Positions 24,943-35,045 of a stretch of DNA of 64,000 bases are shown piece after piece. Both the position numbers and the translations under genes were made by a program. How positions within the stretch are numbered: position 1 is the stretch's first letter; every line of letters starts with the position of its first letter. Location: positions 1 through 64,000 of the forward strand of contig CAVKJG010000002.1 in assembly GCA_963656825.1 (NCBI GenBank). Direction: 5' to 3'. Under the pieces are notes generated by a model. The model was not told the origin of the DNA and searched no databases. It saw only the letters and a program-made list of their open reading frames with translations. Source of the stretch: CAG-841 sp963656825 (lineage in GTDB: Bacteria; Bacillota; Clostridia; Oscillospirales; CAG-272).

Positions 24943-27345
24943 TCATTTGACCACTATATTGAAGATTTTGTTCTTCACATATATCTCTTTCACTATCTGT
25001 TTTCCGGCGATGGCGTTTGCTATTTTTTCGCTTGACTTTGCAAGCGCTTCGACCGTCGCCTGATCGGCGTCCGCCGGCGCCTGAACGGTGTCGCGGAGCT
25101 TGCCGCATATCTGAACCGCGATAGTTACCGTATCGTCCTTGGTCTTTGATTCGTCGTATTCCGGCCACGGAGCAAGCGAGCAGAGTCCCTTGCCGCCGAT
25201 TCTTTCCCAGAGCTCCTCGCATATGTGCGGAGCAAACGGACAAAGCAGACGAACGAATATTCCAAGCTCGTCCGTGGTAAGACTGCCGTTTTCGTAGATT
25301 TCGTTTGTCAGCGACATCATTGCGGCGATCGCCGTATTGAACTTCATCTGCTCGATATCCGAGGAAACCTTCTTCACGGTCTTGTGGAACGAGGCTTCAA
25401 GCTTTTCCGTCGTGCCGCTGCCCTTTGTCATAAAGAGCATTCCCCAAACTCTTTCGATAAAGCGCTTGCAGCCTCTCACGCTCGATTCCGACCACGGAGC
25501 CGCACTTGTATAGTCGCCCATAAAGAGTACGTAAGTACGGAGAACATCCGCGCCGTATTCGTCCACAACATCGTTGGGATCGACTACGTTGCCCTTTGAT
25601 TTTGACATCTTTTCCCCGTCCGGTCCTAGAATAAGTCCCTGCGCGGTTCTCTTTGCATAAGGCTCGTCGCAGGGCACGACGCCTATATCGTAAAGGAACT
25701 TATGCCAGAAGCGCGAATATATCATATGGCGGGTGACGTGTTCCATTCCGCCGTTGTACCAGTCAACGGGCATCCAGTATTTCAGCTTGTCGGTATCGGC
25801 AAGCATATTTTCGTTGTGCGGATCGATATAGCGCAGAAAATACCACGATGAGCCTGCCCACTGCGGCATCGTATCGGTCTCTCTTTTTGCGTCGCTCTTG
25901 CATTTCGGGCATTTGCAGTTTACAAAGCTTTCTATCTTTGCAAGCGGACTTTCGCCGTTCTGTCCCGGCTCGAAATTCTGCATGTCGGGCAGACGGAGCG
26001 GAAGCTCGTCGTAGGGAACGGGTACCATTCCGCAGTGCGGGCAGTGAACTATCGGTATCGGCTCGCCCCAGTATCTCTGACGGTTGAACGCCCAGTCCTT
26101 CATCTTGTACTGAACGCCTGCCTCGCCTATGCCCTTTTCTTCAAGATATCCGAGCATCTTTGCAATGGAATCTTTTTTGTTTGTCATACCGTCAAGGAAG
26201 CCCGAGTTTACCATCTCGCCGCTTTCGGTATATGCCTCTTTTGTTATATCTCCGCCTTTTATTACTTCGATTATATCTATACCGAACGTCTTTGCGAAGT
26301 CATAGTCGCGCTGATCGTGCGCGGGAACAGCCATAATTGCCCCCGTGCCGTAGCCCATCATAACGTAATCCGCTATGTATATCGGAATTTCCTTGTTATT
26401 CACGGGGTTTACGGCGCAGATACCGTCGATTTTCACGCCCGTTTTGTCCTTTACAAGCTGCGTGCGCTCGAATTCCGTCTTCTTTGCACATTCGGCTTTG
26501 TATGCTTCAACGGCGTCGATATTCTTTATTCTGTCCTTATATTTTTCTATTATCGGATGCTCCGGCGCCATAACCATGAACGTAACGCCGAAAAGCGTAT
26601 CGGGACGCGTCGTATAGATGCGAAGCTTTTCGTCAATGCCCGAAAGCGAGAAATTTACAAACGCTCCCGTCGATTTGCCTATCCAGTTTATCTGCTGCTG
26701 CTTTATGTTCGGCAGATAATCGACCTCGTCCAGACCGGAAAGCAGCCTGTCCGCATATTTTGTTATGCGAAGATACCATACGTCCTTTGATTTCTGAATG
26801 ATATCGCTGTGGCAGATATCGCATTTTCCGCCCTGAGAATCCTCGTTTGAAAGCACAACCTTGCACGAAGGACAATAGTTTACAAGCGCGGTATCTCTGA
26901 AAACAAGCCCGTTTTCAAACATTTTGAGGAATATCCACTGCGTCCATTTGTAGTAGTCCTCGTCTGTCGTATCTATAACTCTGTCCCAGTCGAACGCAAA
27001 GCCCACGCGACGAAGCTGTGAGGTAAACTTGGCAATGTTCGTATCCGTTACTTTTCTCGGGTGAATTCCCGTCTTTATCGCGTAGTTTTCCGTAGGAAGT
27101 CCGAAGGCGTCAAAGCCCATCGGAAACAGGACGTTGCAGCCCTCCATTCTTCTCTTTCTCGAAATCACTTCAAGTCCGCTGTACGCCTTTATATGTCCGA
27201 CGTGCATTCCCGCTCCCGAAGGATAAGGAAATTCGACAAGCCCGTAAAACTTTTTCTTTTCCGAGCCGTCAACCGCGGCAAAAGCTTTTTTTTCGTCCCA
27301 TATCTTTTGCCATTTCGGTTCTATCGCTTTGAAATCGTAAATCAT
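24943..27345 (-). CDS. leuS: Leucyl-tRNA synthetase
   Basis: 800 residues. Class I signatures are HVGH in PSGAGMHVGHIKAYS (near residue 48) and KMSKSKGN (about 578-585). The CP1 editing domain is present (STRP-like TTRPDTLFG, and GTGAIMAVPAHDQRDYDFA). It charges tRNA-Leu and hydrolyses mischarged products. The ATG lies one base after the rsfS stop, so it is translated from the long housekeeping operon; no T-box leader is present, which is unusual for a Firmicute synthetase gene. Confidence 0.98.
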   Translation of the reverse strand: MIYDFKAIEPKWQKIWDEKKAFAAVDGSEKKKFYGLVEFPYPSGAGMHVGHIKAYSGLEVISRKRRMEGCNVLFPMGFDAFGLPTENYAIKTGIHPRKVTDTNIAKFTSQLRRVGFAFDWDRVIDTTDEDYYKWTQWIFLKMFENGLVFRDTALVNYCPSCKVVLSNEDSQGGKCDICHSDIIQKSKDVWYLRITKYADRLLSGLDEVDYLPNIKQQQINWIGKSTGAFVNFSLSGIDEKLRIYTTRPDTLFGVTFMVMAPEHPIIEKYKDRIKNIDAVEAYKAECAKKTEFERTQLVKDKTGVKIDGICAVNPVNNKEIPIYIADYVMMGYGTGAIMAVPAHDQRDYDFAKTFGIDIIEVIKGGDITKEAYTESGEMVNSGFLDGMTNKKDSIAKMLGYLEEKGIGEAGVQYKMKDWAFNRQRYWGEPIPIVHCPHCGMVPVPYDELPLRLPDMQNFEPGQNGESPLAKIESFVNCKCPKCKSDAKRETDTMPQWAGSSWYFLRYIDPHNENMLADTDKLKYWMPVDWYNGGMEHVTRHMIYSRFWHKFLYDIGVVPCDEPYAKRTAQGLILGPDGEKMSKSKGNVVDPNDVVDEYGADVLRTYVLFMGDYTSAAPWSESSVRGCKRFIERVWGMLFMTKGSGTTEKLEASFHKTVKKVSSDIEQMKFNTAIAAMMSLTNEIYENGSLTTDELGIFVRLLCPFAPHICEELWERIGGKGLCSLAPWPEYDESKTKDDTVTIAVQICGKLRDTVQAPADADQATVEALAKSSEKIANAIAGKQIVKEIYVKNKIFNIVVK

Positions 27346-27346
27346 A

Positions 27347-27751
27347 TCAGTCCTCCTGCCCGCCTTCGGTATTCAGCGACACCTCGCAGGCGTCGCCCCA
27401 GAGCTTTTCGAGCTTATAAAAATCTCTCTGCTCTCTGTTGAAAATATGCACCATAACGTGAACATAATCCATCGCTATCCATGTACCCGTTTCATATCCC
27501 TCGATATGAAGCGGCGAAACGCCTCTTTCGCCGAGCTTGTATTCAACCTCTCCCGAAAGGGCTTTTATCTGCGTGTTCGACGTTCCCGAGCAGATGACAA
27601 AGTAATCCGTCATTACCGTTTTGTCCGAAACGCGCAGAAGCTTTATGTCGCGTGCCTTCATAGAATCAAGCACTTCCGCTATAGCGCGCGCTATCTCCTC
27701 CGAGGAAGCGCCCGCAAGCGACGTCATTTTTTCGTTTTTGCTTTCGTCCAT
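27347..27751 (-). CDS. rsfS: Ribosomal silencing factor RsfS
   Basis: 134 residues. The family core is present: DYFVICSGTSNTQIKALSGEVE, then GYETGTWIAMDYVHVMVHIF and ending FYKLEKLWGDA. RsfS binds L14 and blocks subunit joining in starvation. It has a 15-residue polar N-terminal extension. It sits between the LCP gene and leuS in the common order yqeK-LCP-rsfS. Confidence 0.95.
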   Translation of the reverse strand: MDESKNEKMTSLAGASSEEIARAIAEVLDSMKARDIKLLRVSDKTVMTDYFVICSGTSNTQIKALSGEVEYKLGERGVSPLHIEGYETGTWIAMDYVHVMVHIFNREQRDFYKLEKLWGDACEVSLNTEGGQED

Positions 27752-27760
27752 TTCTCTCTC

Positions 27761-28891
27761 CTATGATAAATAATAATTGTTTATATATGCGTGGGCTTCG
27801 TCTTCGGAATCCGTAAAGAAGCCCTTACTGTCGAAAATATCCGCCGCGATATCTCCCGAAAATACGTTGAGATACCTGTTTATGTCGGCGAGAGCGCCTT
27901 TTTTGTTTATAACGTAATAGCTCCACAGCTCCGTCTGCGGATTCATGACAGACGAGCCGGAAAGCGTCGTCACCGTGAAGTTTTCTGAGGATACCGAATA
28001 CAGCTGCTTTGCAAAATACACCGCGTCCGTAAGCGAAACCGAAGAATCAACCGAGGTAAGAAGCTCGCTTGCTATCGTCGCAAGCGCGTCGGCGGTCAGA
28101 TTTTCCTTTACCTGCTTCATCATTGCGCGCAGAAAATCCGCGCGGACGGAAACGCGGTCAAGATCTCCCTGCGCATAGCCGCTCCTGAAGCGGATAAGTC
28201 CCTCCGCGTTTTCTCCGTCAAGCAGCTGATAGCCTTTTTTCAGGTGTATCGAAAGTCCCTGCTCGGGATCGTCGTAGTCCATATCCTCGGGGACGTCAAA
28301 CCACACTCCGCCTATCGCGTCTACTATCCTGCGGAAAGACGAGGTGCTGACAAGCACATAATAATCAAGATTTACGCAAAGGCTTGCTTCGAGTCTTGAT
28401 TTGAGATCCTTCATCGCAACGTGCCTTGCCGTCGCTCCGCGCGAGCCGGACGCCGTGCTTCTGTTATATGCCGCCGCATACACGGAATTTACTCTCGTCA
28501 CCGTCTGATATCCGCCGACGGTCTTGTTAACAAACGTATCGCGCGGAATCTGAACTATATTGATTTCGCCCTTTACCGTATCAAGAGAAGCCAGCATCAG
28601 CACGTCGGTATTGTTTGAAATAACGTCCGTTCCGGCTATGAGAAAGGTGTAATACCCTTTTTTGCGCGAATAAGGATCGACTGCGGTCTGCTTATCCTGC
28701 GAGGTTGTCGTGGTGTCTGTCCGTCCGTCCGTCGTGAAGTGTGGATCATCCTCAACCCCGGGCTTATACAAGGACATAAAAAGCGCCACGGTTATTATAA
28801 GCGCCGCAAGCACGCCGAGCGTCACTATCGTGACAAGCTTTCCGGAAAGACGCCGGTTTTCGTTTTTATCATCAAATTTTTTGCCGTTCAA
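27761..28891 (-). CDS. LytR-CpsA-Psr (LCP) family glycopolymer transferase
   Basis: 376 residues from a TTG at 28891, which has GGGGCAGG five bases upstream and lies 20 bases behind the yqeK stop. A GTG at 28990 would overlap yqeK by 79 bases and has no clear ribosome-binding site. A single membrane helix lies at about 20-42, then a Thr-rich linker, and the LCP domain follows (DVLMLASLD, IVQIPRDTFV, a region with DLDRVSVRADFLRAMM). LCP enzymes transfer undecaprenyl-linked teichoic acids or capsule onto peptidoglycan outside the membrane. Confidence 0.9.
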   Translation of the reverse strand: MNGKKFDDKNENRRLSGKLVTIVTLGVLAALIITVALFMSLYKPGVEDDPHFTTDGRTDTTTTSQDKQTAVDPYSRKKGYYTFLIAGTDVISNNTDVLMLASLDTVKGEINIVQIPRDTFVNKTVGGYQTVTRVNSVYAAAYNRSTASGSRGATARHVAMKDLKSRLEASLCVNLDYYVLVSTSSFRRIVDAIGGVWFDVPEDMDYDDPEQGLSIHLKKGYQLLDGENAEGLIRFRSGYAQGDLDRVSVRADFLRAMMKQVKENLTADALATIASELLTSVDSSVSLTDAVYFAKQLYSVSSENFTVTTLSGSSVMNPQTELWSYYVINKKGALADINRYLNVFSGDIAADIFDSKGFFTDSEDEAHAYINNYYLS

Positions 28892-28911
28892 TTTTACCTG
28901 CCCCGCGGCAT

Positions 28912-29541
28912 TCAGATCAGGCTGTTCCAGACGATTATCATCCTGTGGTCGATCATACGTCTTTTGCTTATAAGATAATCCACAGTACACGCGATAACGT
29001 CCACTACCGTTTTACTCAGAAGCCTGAAAAGCGCCGCTTTATCGTTTTTGTTTATTTTTGCACATTCGGAATATAAATATTCCCTTGTTTCCGCACAGGA
29101 TTTGTATTTTCTGCGCGGCTCGATATAATCGGCAAGAAAAAGCATCTTGTCGATATTTGTCATACCCTCTCTGCCGGTGGTATGCGAGGCTATAGCATAA
29201 AACACCACGTCGTCCACCGTTTTTTCTCCGAAAAGCTCGCGCGCAAAGAACGCGCCCGTATCCTGATGGATTGTGGGCATAGGCTCTTTTTCGCTTGCGG
29301 GCGGAGTAATACCGTACTTTTTGCAAAGCTCTATCTGGGTTTTGCCGTCCATATCCTTTGTTATATCGTGAAGAAGCGCCGCCGTAAGAAGCTCTTCCCT
29401 TTCTTTTTCAGAAAGCGAAAAAATGTCGGCGAGCTTTTTACATTCGCCGTAAACGCTCAGCGTGTGCAGATATCTCTGCTCGCACTGATATTTTTTCACC
29501 TCGCTTTTCAGCATTTCAAATGTCACGTTTCTGTCCCCCAT
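28912..29541 (-). CDS. yqeK: YqeK-type HD-domain phosphohydrolase
   Basis: 209 residues. The HD motif is in AALLHDITKDM, with HTLSVYGECKKLA before it and AIASHTTGREGMTNIDKMLFLADYIEP after, the metal ligands of the HD fold. YqeK proteins hydrolyse diadenosine tetraphosphate symmetrically. It follows yhbY on the same strand as in many Firmicutes; the nadD gene that usually lies between them is absent here. Confidence 0.92.
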   Translation of the reverse strand: MGDRNVTFEMLKSEVKKYQCEQRYLHTLSVYGECKKLADIFSLSEKEREELLTAALLHDITKDMDGKTQIELCKKYGITPPASEKEPMPTIHQDTGAFFARELFGEKTVDDVVFYAIASHTTGREGMTNIDKMLFLADYIEPRRKYKSCAETREYLYSECAKINKNDKAALFRLLSKTVVDVIACTVDYLISKRRMIDHRMIIVWNSLI

Positions 29542-29573
29542 AAGATAAAAACCCTTTTCAATAATGTTTTTCT

Positions 29574-29876
29574 TTACAATGCCTTTATTTCAAGGCTGAG
29601 CTTTTTGTGCTTTCTCGATTCTCTGTAAAGAACTATTTTACTGCCTATAACGCATACCACCTCAGCTCCGAGCACCGCGGAAATCCGCTCCGCCGCTTCT
29701 CCGGGCGAAACGTCGCTGTTGTCAAGCGTTCTTATTTTTATAAGCTCTCTGGCTTCAAGCGCGTCATAAAGCTGTTTTATCATATTGTCGCCTATTCCGC
29801 CCTTGCCTATCTGAAAAATCGTATCCATAACCGACGCTTTTCCGCGCAGGTATGCTCTTTGTTTACTTGTAAGCAT
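29574..29876 (-). CDS. yhbY: YhbY/CRM-domain RNA-binding protein
   Basis: 100 residues. The CRM domain fills the protein: LTSKQRAYLRGKA, then the GxxG-type loop IGKGGIGDN, then ALEARELIKIRTLDNS. YhbY associates with pre-50S particles. It belongs to the plsX-leuS operon. Confidence 0.93.
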   Translation of the reverse strand: MLTSKQRAYLRGKASVMDTIFQIGKGGIGDNMIKQLYDALEARELIKIRTLDNSDVSPGEAAERISAVLGAEVVCVIGSKIVLYRESRKHKKLSLEIKAL

Positions 29877-29890
29877 TTCTCTCTCCGTTA

Positions 29891-30484
29891 TTATTTTATC
29901 TCCGAAAGGAATTTATCCAAAAATCCTTTCATTGCTCTCGCTCTGTGACTTACGGAATTCTTTTCTTGTTCCGTCATTTCGGCGTAGCTTTTTCCTCTTT
30001 CCGTGCAGAAGAACAGCGGATCGTACCCGAAGCCTCCGCACCCCGCGTATGAAGTAAGTATTGTCCCGGGGCATTCGCCCCTTGAAACTATCTTTCTTCC
30101 GTTCGGAAAGACGCAGCATATCACGCAGACGAATTTTGCCCCGCGCTTTTCCTCCGGCACGCCTGCCATTTCAAAAAGCAGCTTTTCGTTGTTTTTTGCA
30201 TTGTCGCACGGCTCGCCCGCATATCGTGCGGAATATACTCCGGGCGCTCCGCCGAGAAAATCGACGCAAAGCCCCGAATCGTCCCCGACGCCGATATATC
30301 CGAGCGAAGCCGCCGCCCTCGCTTTTATTTCGGCGTTTTCTTCAAATGTTTTGCCGTCCTCGGCTATCTCTCCCGTAAAGCCGACGTCTTTAAGCGTCAG
30401 CACCTCGACATCACAGCCCGAAAGCATTGCCGAAAGCTCCCGTGCCTTGTGAGGATTTCCCGTTGCAAGAAGTATCTTTGCCAT
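29891..30484 (-). CDS. rdgB: XTP/dITP diphosphatase (RdgB/HAM1)
   Basis: 197 residues from the ATG at 30484, two bases beyond the ftsY stop; the longer in-frame extension would run into ftsY. It starts KILLATGNPHKARE and has DDSGLCVDFLGGAPGVYSAR and the GGFGYDPLF loop with SHRARAM near the end. It removes deaminated purine nucleotides from the pool. Confidence 0.96.
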   Translation of the reverse strand: MAKILLATGNPHKARELSAMLSGCDVEVLTLKDVGFTGEIAEDGKTFEENAEIKARAAASLGYIGVGDDSGLCVDFLGGAPGVYSARYAGEPCDNAKNNEKLLFEMAGVPEEKRGAKFVCVICCVFPNGRKIVSRGECPGTILTSYAGCGGFGYDPLFFCTERGKSYAEMTEQEKNSVSHRARAMKGFLDKFLSEIK

Positions 30485-30485
30485 A

Positions 30486-31397
30486 TCATTCACCGAAAAG
30501 CGCGCGGACAAATTCCTGCGGATCGAATTTCTGAAGGTCGTCAACCTTTTCTCCCACGCCGATGAATTTTACGGGAATTCCGAGCGTGCGTCGTATGGAT
30601 ATTATAATTCCGCCCTTTGCCGTGCCGTCAAGCTTTGTAAGGACAATACCCGTAAGGCGCGCGGCGTTGCCGAATTCCTGCGCCTGAATTATCGCGTTCT
30701 GACCCGTTGTCGAATCAAGCACAAGAAGCGTTTCCCTTATGCAATCGGGAAGCTCGCGGTCGATCACGCGGTTGATTTTTTCAAGCTCTGCCATAAGGTT
30801 TTTCTTGTTGTGAAGTCTGCCCGCCGTGTCGATTATCAGCGCGTCCGCCCTGCGCTTTTTCGCGGCGGCTATCGCGTCGAAAACGACAGCCGCAGGGTCC
30901 GAGCCCTCGCTCTGACGCACAACGTCGACGCCCACTCTTTCCGCCCACACGCAAAGCTGATCGGCTGCCGCCGCACGAAACGTGTCCGCCGCCGCAAGCA
31001 CAACCCTTTTGCCGTCGTTTTTAAGCACGTTTGCTATCTTCGCAATGGAGGTCGTTTTTCCGACGCCGTTTACTCCGATAACAAGAATAACCGTCATTTT
31101 TCCGTCCTCAAACGGAATATCGCCTCCCTCGCCCGTCATCTCCGCAAGAAGGGATATCAGCTCCTCCTTTGCCTGCTCGGGATCGGTTATCCGCTTTTCC
31201 TTGAGCCTGTCGCGCAGACTGTCGAGAACAGCCTCCGTCGTTTCAACGCCCACGTCCGAGCTTATCAGAAGCTCTTCAAGCTCGTCGAAAAGCTCCTCGT
31301 CGATCTTCACAAAGCTGCGGAATATGTTTTCTATTCCGTCCGAAAGCGTTTTTTTCGTCTTTGCAAGACCTTGTTTCAGTTTTTCAAAAAATCCCAT
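30486..31397 (-). CDS. ftsY: Signal recognition particle receptor FtsY
   Basis: 303 residues with the NG domain only and a short N-terminus. The N-domain is about 1-85. G1 is VNGVGKTTSIAKIA, then DTFRAAAADQL, DTAGRLHNKKNLM, TKLDGTAKGG and GVGEKVDDLQKF at the end. It docks SRP-ribosome complexes to the membrane. smc lies 11 bases upstream, the usual pair. Confidence 0.97.
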   Translation of the reverse strand: MGFFEKLKQGLAKTKKTLSDGIENIFRSFVKIDEELFDELEELLISSDVGVETTEAVLDSLRDRLKEKRITDPEQAKEELISLLAEMTGEGGDIPFEDGKMTVILVIGVNGVGKTTSIAKIANVLKNDGKRVVLAAADTFRAAAADQLCVWAERVGVDVVRQSEGSDPAAVVFDAIAAAKKRRADALIIDTAGRLHNKKNLMAELEKINRVIDRELPDCIRETLLVLDSTTGQNAIIQAQEFGNAARLTGIVLTKLDGTAKGGIIISIRRTLGIPVKFIGVGEKVDDLQKFDPQEFVRALFGE

Positions 31398-31408
31398 GTT
31401 TTTTCTCC

Positions 31409-34400
31409 TTAAACGGGTTTTTCCCCCGTTTTTGCTTCTATTTCGGATACGTTTATCGAAAGCACGTCGGAAATTCCCTTTTCGTGCATCGTCACGCCGT
31501 ATATTCTGTCCGCCGCTTCCATTGTGCCTCTGCGGTGCGTGATAACGACAAACTGCGTTCTTTCCGAATAATTTTTAAGATAATCGGCAAGCTTGTCCAC
31601 GTTTATTTCGTCAAGCGCCGCTTCGATCTCGTCAAGTATGCAGAACGGCGACGGCGTGACTTTCAGTATTGCAAAATACAGCGCTATCGCAACGAACGCC
31701 TGCTCGCCGCCCGAAAGCAGCGACATATTCTTTATGACCTTTCCGGGAGGCGCGACGTTTATTTCTATGCCGGAATTCAGAACGTCTATTTTGTCCGTCA
31801 GCTTCAGCTCCGCCGAGCCGCCGCCGAACAGCGCGCGGAACACCTGCCCGAAATTTACGTTTATCTCTTCAAACGTAGCGGAAAAGTCCTCTTTCATACG
31901 TTCTTCAAGCGAAACGACTATCGAAAGCAGCTCCTCCTTGGACTGTCTTAAATCCTTTGTCTGCGAGGAAAGCTCGTCGTAACGGGTTTTTACCTCTTTG
32001 TATTCCTCTATCGCGCCGACGTGAACGTCGCCCAGAGCCTTTATCTCGCTTTTCAGCTTTCCCTGTCTTGAAGCGGCGTCTCTGCGGTTTTTTTCTGTTA
32101 TGCGCTCGCCGCAAAGCCCGCACGCCTGAGTATATGTCGTTTCGTATTCTTCCCAGAGGAAAGAAATAAGCTTGTCGCTCTTTTCGACGGCGCGCTTGTA
32201 AGCCGCCTCAGTATTTGCGTATTCGCGGAAGATAAGCTCCCTCGAATGTGTCATTTCCTTTTGCCTTGCGCGAACCTCGGTAAGCTTTCTTTCCGTTTCG
32301 AGCGATTTTGCGGAAAGCGCCGCCTTTTCGGAATTTATCCTTTCAACCTCGGCTCTGAGCGCGCCTATCTGCGATGTGATTTCCTTTGCCCTTGCCGCAT
32401 TTTCGGCTATTTTTGCTTCGGCGTCGGCAGCCGATTCTTCAAGCGCCTTTATATCGCCTGCCGCCGCAATATATTTTTCGGTTGCGGCGGAAAGCGCGTT
32501 CTGCGCCATTTCCGCGCCCTTTTCCTCGCGCGCAATATCTATAAGACAATCCGAAAGCTCGGTTTTCTTTGCTTCGGCTTTCTTTTCCGCCTCGGCTTTT
32601 TCTCTGCCGATATCGCACAGACGTTTTTCGATTTCAGCCATTTCCTCCGAAAGACGTCTGCGCTTTTCGGAGCATTCGTCTGCGTTTTCTCCCTCGCGCT
32701 TTGCAAGCGACGAAAGCTCAGAAAGCTCTGAAACTATCTGCTGTCTCGCCTCTTTGAGCACATCGCGGTTCGATACGAGTATCTGCATCTGCGTTGATTC
32801 CGCGTCGCGCAGAGTTTTTATCATGGCGCTTGCGCCGAGAGCTGTTTTTTCCTGCTCCGTTACGGCTTTTATCGCCTTTTCGTTTTCTGCTATATCCTTT
32901 TCGGTTTCGGCGCTGTCCTTTTCAAGCGACGTTACCTCCGCGCCGAGCCTGTCTATCTGAGCGCGGCGTGAAAGCATCTGCGAATCCGTTGATACCGATC
33001 CGCCCGTATAGCTTCCTCCGGCGTTTATCACCTGACCGTCAAGGGTGACTACCTTGTATCTGAAGCCGAGCCTGCGCGCGATGACCGACGCACAGTCCGT
33101 ATTTTTCGCAACTATTATTCTGCCTGTAAGATAATCGACAATCCCTCTGAATTTCGTATCGCACCCCACAAGCTCGGAGGCTATCGCAATGTAACCGTCA
33201 AGCCCGTCTATGCCGAGCGCTTTGCCGCCGACGGGACTGCCTTTCATTGTCGTTATCGGATAAAACGTCGCCCTCCCCGCGTTTCTGCGTTTGAGAAAAG
33301 CTATCGCGGTCTTTGCGCAATCCTCGTCGTCAACTATTATATTCTGGAGCGACTGCCCGAAGGCGACTTCAAGCGCAGCCGAATATTTTTCGTCAACCGT
33401 CACAAACTGCGAAACCGGACCGTATATCTTCGGCACGGTGCCGTTTCTGTCTGTCAGGTTGCCCGCGCGGTATTCCGTCATAAGAAAGCGCACGGCTCTC
33501 GAATAGCCTTCAAGAAGCTCTTCCATACGGAGAAGGTTTGATATCTGATGCTTTCTCTGCGATATTTCAAGGAAAAGATCGTTTTTCTGACCGGCAAGCT
33601 TTCTTGAAAGCACGATAAGCTCGTCCTTTTTTGCGGATATCTTTCCCGTTTCGGAATCCGATTCGCCGAGCTTTTTATCATAGCCCGATATCTTTTCCTT
33701 TGCACGATCTATTCTTTTGTCAAGCATGCCGATGTCCTCGTCGTGCTTTGAAAGCTCCACAGTAAGCTCCTCGCACTTTTTGAGATTTGCCTCTCTTTGC
33801 GATTCCGCAACGCTGACGGCAACCTTTGCCTCAACGTCGTCCTTTTGCGCCTGCTCGTATTTTTCCGTAAGTCCTTGCGTAAGCACAGCGCATTCGTTTA
33901 TTTTATCCTCCTGCACTTTAAGCTCGGCTGCCGCCTTTTCGCGACGTCCGTCAAGCGCGGCAAGACGGACTTCGGACTGCCCGACAGCTTCAAAGCAGCG
34001 CTTTTTTTCTTCCTCTGCGGCAGAAAGCGCGGCTTTCTTTTCGGCAATTCTTGCGCGTGACGCCGTCGCCGTTTCCGAAAGGTGAGCGTTGTCGTTTTCG
34101 GCAAGCTTTATTTCGCCCTCGCCCCCGAATATTTTCTCCGTAAGAGCGGAGATATCCTCTCCCGCTCTTTCGCTTTCCGCTTTTTCGCTCTGGAGAGAGG
34201 AAAACAGCTCTTCGTCGCGTTTTTCAAGCTCCGCGAGCGTTTCGTCCGAGCGGTCAAGCGAATTTTTCGCCGCCGCAAGACTTTTTTCAAGACCGCCGCT
34301 TTCGGCTTTCGCCGTATCTATATCGAATATTGCAAGCGCAAGATCCAGCGCCTTCTTTTCGTCGCGCAGGGCAAGATATTTTTTCGCCTTTTCGGATTCC

Positions 34401-35032
34401 TTTTCAAGCGGACCTATTCTGCCCTCAAGCTCGCTTTCTATGTCTTCCAGACGGACAAGATTGTCAAGGGTGGCGTCAAGCTTTCTTTCCGCCTCCTGCT
34501 TCTGATAGCGATATTTCGCAATGCCCGCCGCTTCCTCGAATATGGCGCGCCTGTCCTCGCTTTTCGACGAAATTATCTCCGCTATCTTTCCCTGACCGAT
34601 TATCGAATATCCGCCCTTGCCGAGACCCGTATTCATAAAAAGCTCGTGAATATCCTTAAGTCTTACTGGCTTGCGGTTTATGAAATATTCGCTTTCGCCG
34701 ACTCTGTAATAGCGACGCGTTACGGTTATCTCGTCATAATCGCTCATGGAGGCGATCTTTCCGTCGTCTTCGGTGTTGTCAAACGTTACGGAAACCTCCG
34801 CATAACCCATAGGACTTCTCTTCTGCGATCCCGCAAAGATAACGTCCTCCATTTTCGAACCGCGTATATTCTTTGATGATATTTCTCCGAGAACCCAGCG
34901 CATTGCGTCGGATATATTCGATTTTCCCGAGCCGTTCGGTCCCACAACGACGGTAATTCCTCTGTCAAAACTGATTACGGTCTTATCGGGGAAGGACTTA
35001 AAGCCCTGCATTTCAAGTGTTTTAAGACGCAC
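31409..35032 (-). CDS. smc: Chromosome partition protein SMC
   Basis: 1207 residues. The N-terminal Walker A is GPNGSGKSN; two long coiled coils flank a hinge at about 515-640 (PKIYGPVSQFV, GGSYTGGS). The C-terminal signature LSGGEQAFVAIALYFA and Walker B FCILDEIEAALDEIN complete the ATPase head. It compacts and segregates the chromosome together with ScpAB, which are not in the window. It lies between a radical-SAM gene and ftsY. Confidence 0.98.
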   Translation of the reverse strand: MRLKTLEMQGFKSFPDKTVISFDRGITVVVGPNGSGKSNISDAMRWVLGEISSKNIRGSKMEDVIFAGSQKRSPMGYAEVSVTFDNTEDDGKIASMSDYDEITVTRRYYRVGESEYFINRKPVRLKDIHELFMNTGLGKGGYSIIGQGKIAEIISSKSEDRRAIFEEAAGIAKYRYQKQEAERKLDATLDNLVRLEDIESELEGRIGPLEKESEKAKKYLALRDEKKALDLALAIFDIDTAKAESGGLEKSLAAAKNSLDRSDETLAELEKRDEELFSSLQSEKAESERAGEDISALTEKIFGGEGEIKLAENDNAHLSETATASRARIAEKKAALSAAEEEKKRCFEAVGQSEVRLAALDGRREKAAAELKVQEDKINECAVLTQGLTEKYEQAQKDDVEAKVAVSVAESQREANLKKCEELTVELSKHDEDIGMLDKRIDRAKEKISGYDKKLGESDSETGKISAKKDELIVLSRKLAGQKNDLFLEISQRKHQISNLLRMEELLEGYSRAVRFLMTEYRAGNLTDRNGTVPKIYGPVSQFVTVDEKYSAALEVAFGQSLQNIIVDDEDCAKTAIAFLKRRNAGRATFYPITTMKGSPVGGKALGIDGLDGYIAIASELVGCDTKFRGIVDYLTGRIIVAKNTDCASVIARRLGFRYKVVTLDGQVINAGGSYTGGSVSTDSQMLSRRAQIDRLGAEVTSLEKDSAETEKDIAENEKAIKAVTEQEKTALGASAMIKTLRDAESTQMQILVSNRDVLKEARQQIVSELSELSSLAKREGENADECSEKRRRLSEEMAEIEKRLCDIGREKAEAEKKAEAKKTELSDCLIDIAREEKGAEMAQNALSAATEKYIAAAGDIKALEESAADAEAKIAENAARAKEITSQIGALRAEVERINSEKAALSAKSLETERKLTEVRARQKEMTHSRELIFREYANTEAAYKRAVEKSDKLISFLWEEYETTYTQACGLCGERITEKNRRDAASRQGKLKSEIKALGDVHVGAIEEYKEVKTRYDELSSQTKDLRQSKEELLSIVVSLEERMKEDFSATFEEINVNFGQVFRALFGGGSAELKLTDKIDVLNSGIEINVAPPGKVIKNMSLLSGGEQAFVAIALYFAILKVTPSPFCILDEIEAALDEINVDKLADYLKNYSERTQFVVITHRRGTMEAADRIYGVTMHEKGISDVLSINVSEIEAKTGEKPV

Positions 35033-35045
35033 GCTGCTTGCTCCT

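Noticed and set aside
28891..28990. GTG start at 28990 for the LCP gene
   Set aside because: Would overlap yqeK by 79 bases with no ribosome-binding site; the TTG at 28891 has GGGGCAGG and sits just behind the yqeK stop.
31500..34900. Many long plus-strand open frames opposite smc
   Set aside because: They mirror the smc codon pattern; the minus-strand SMC protein is unambiguous.
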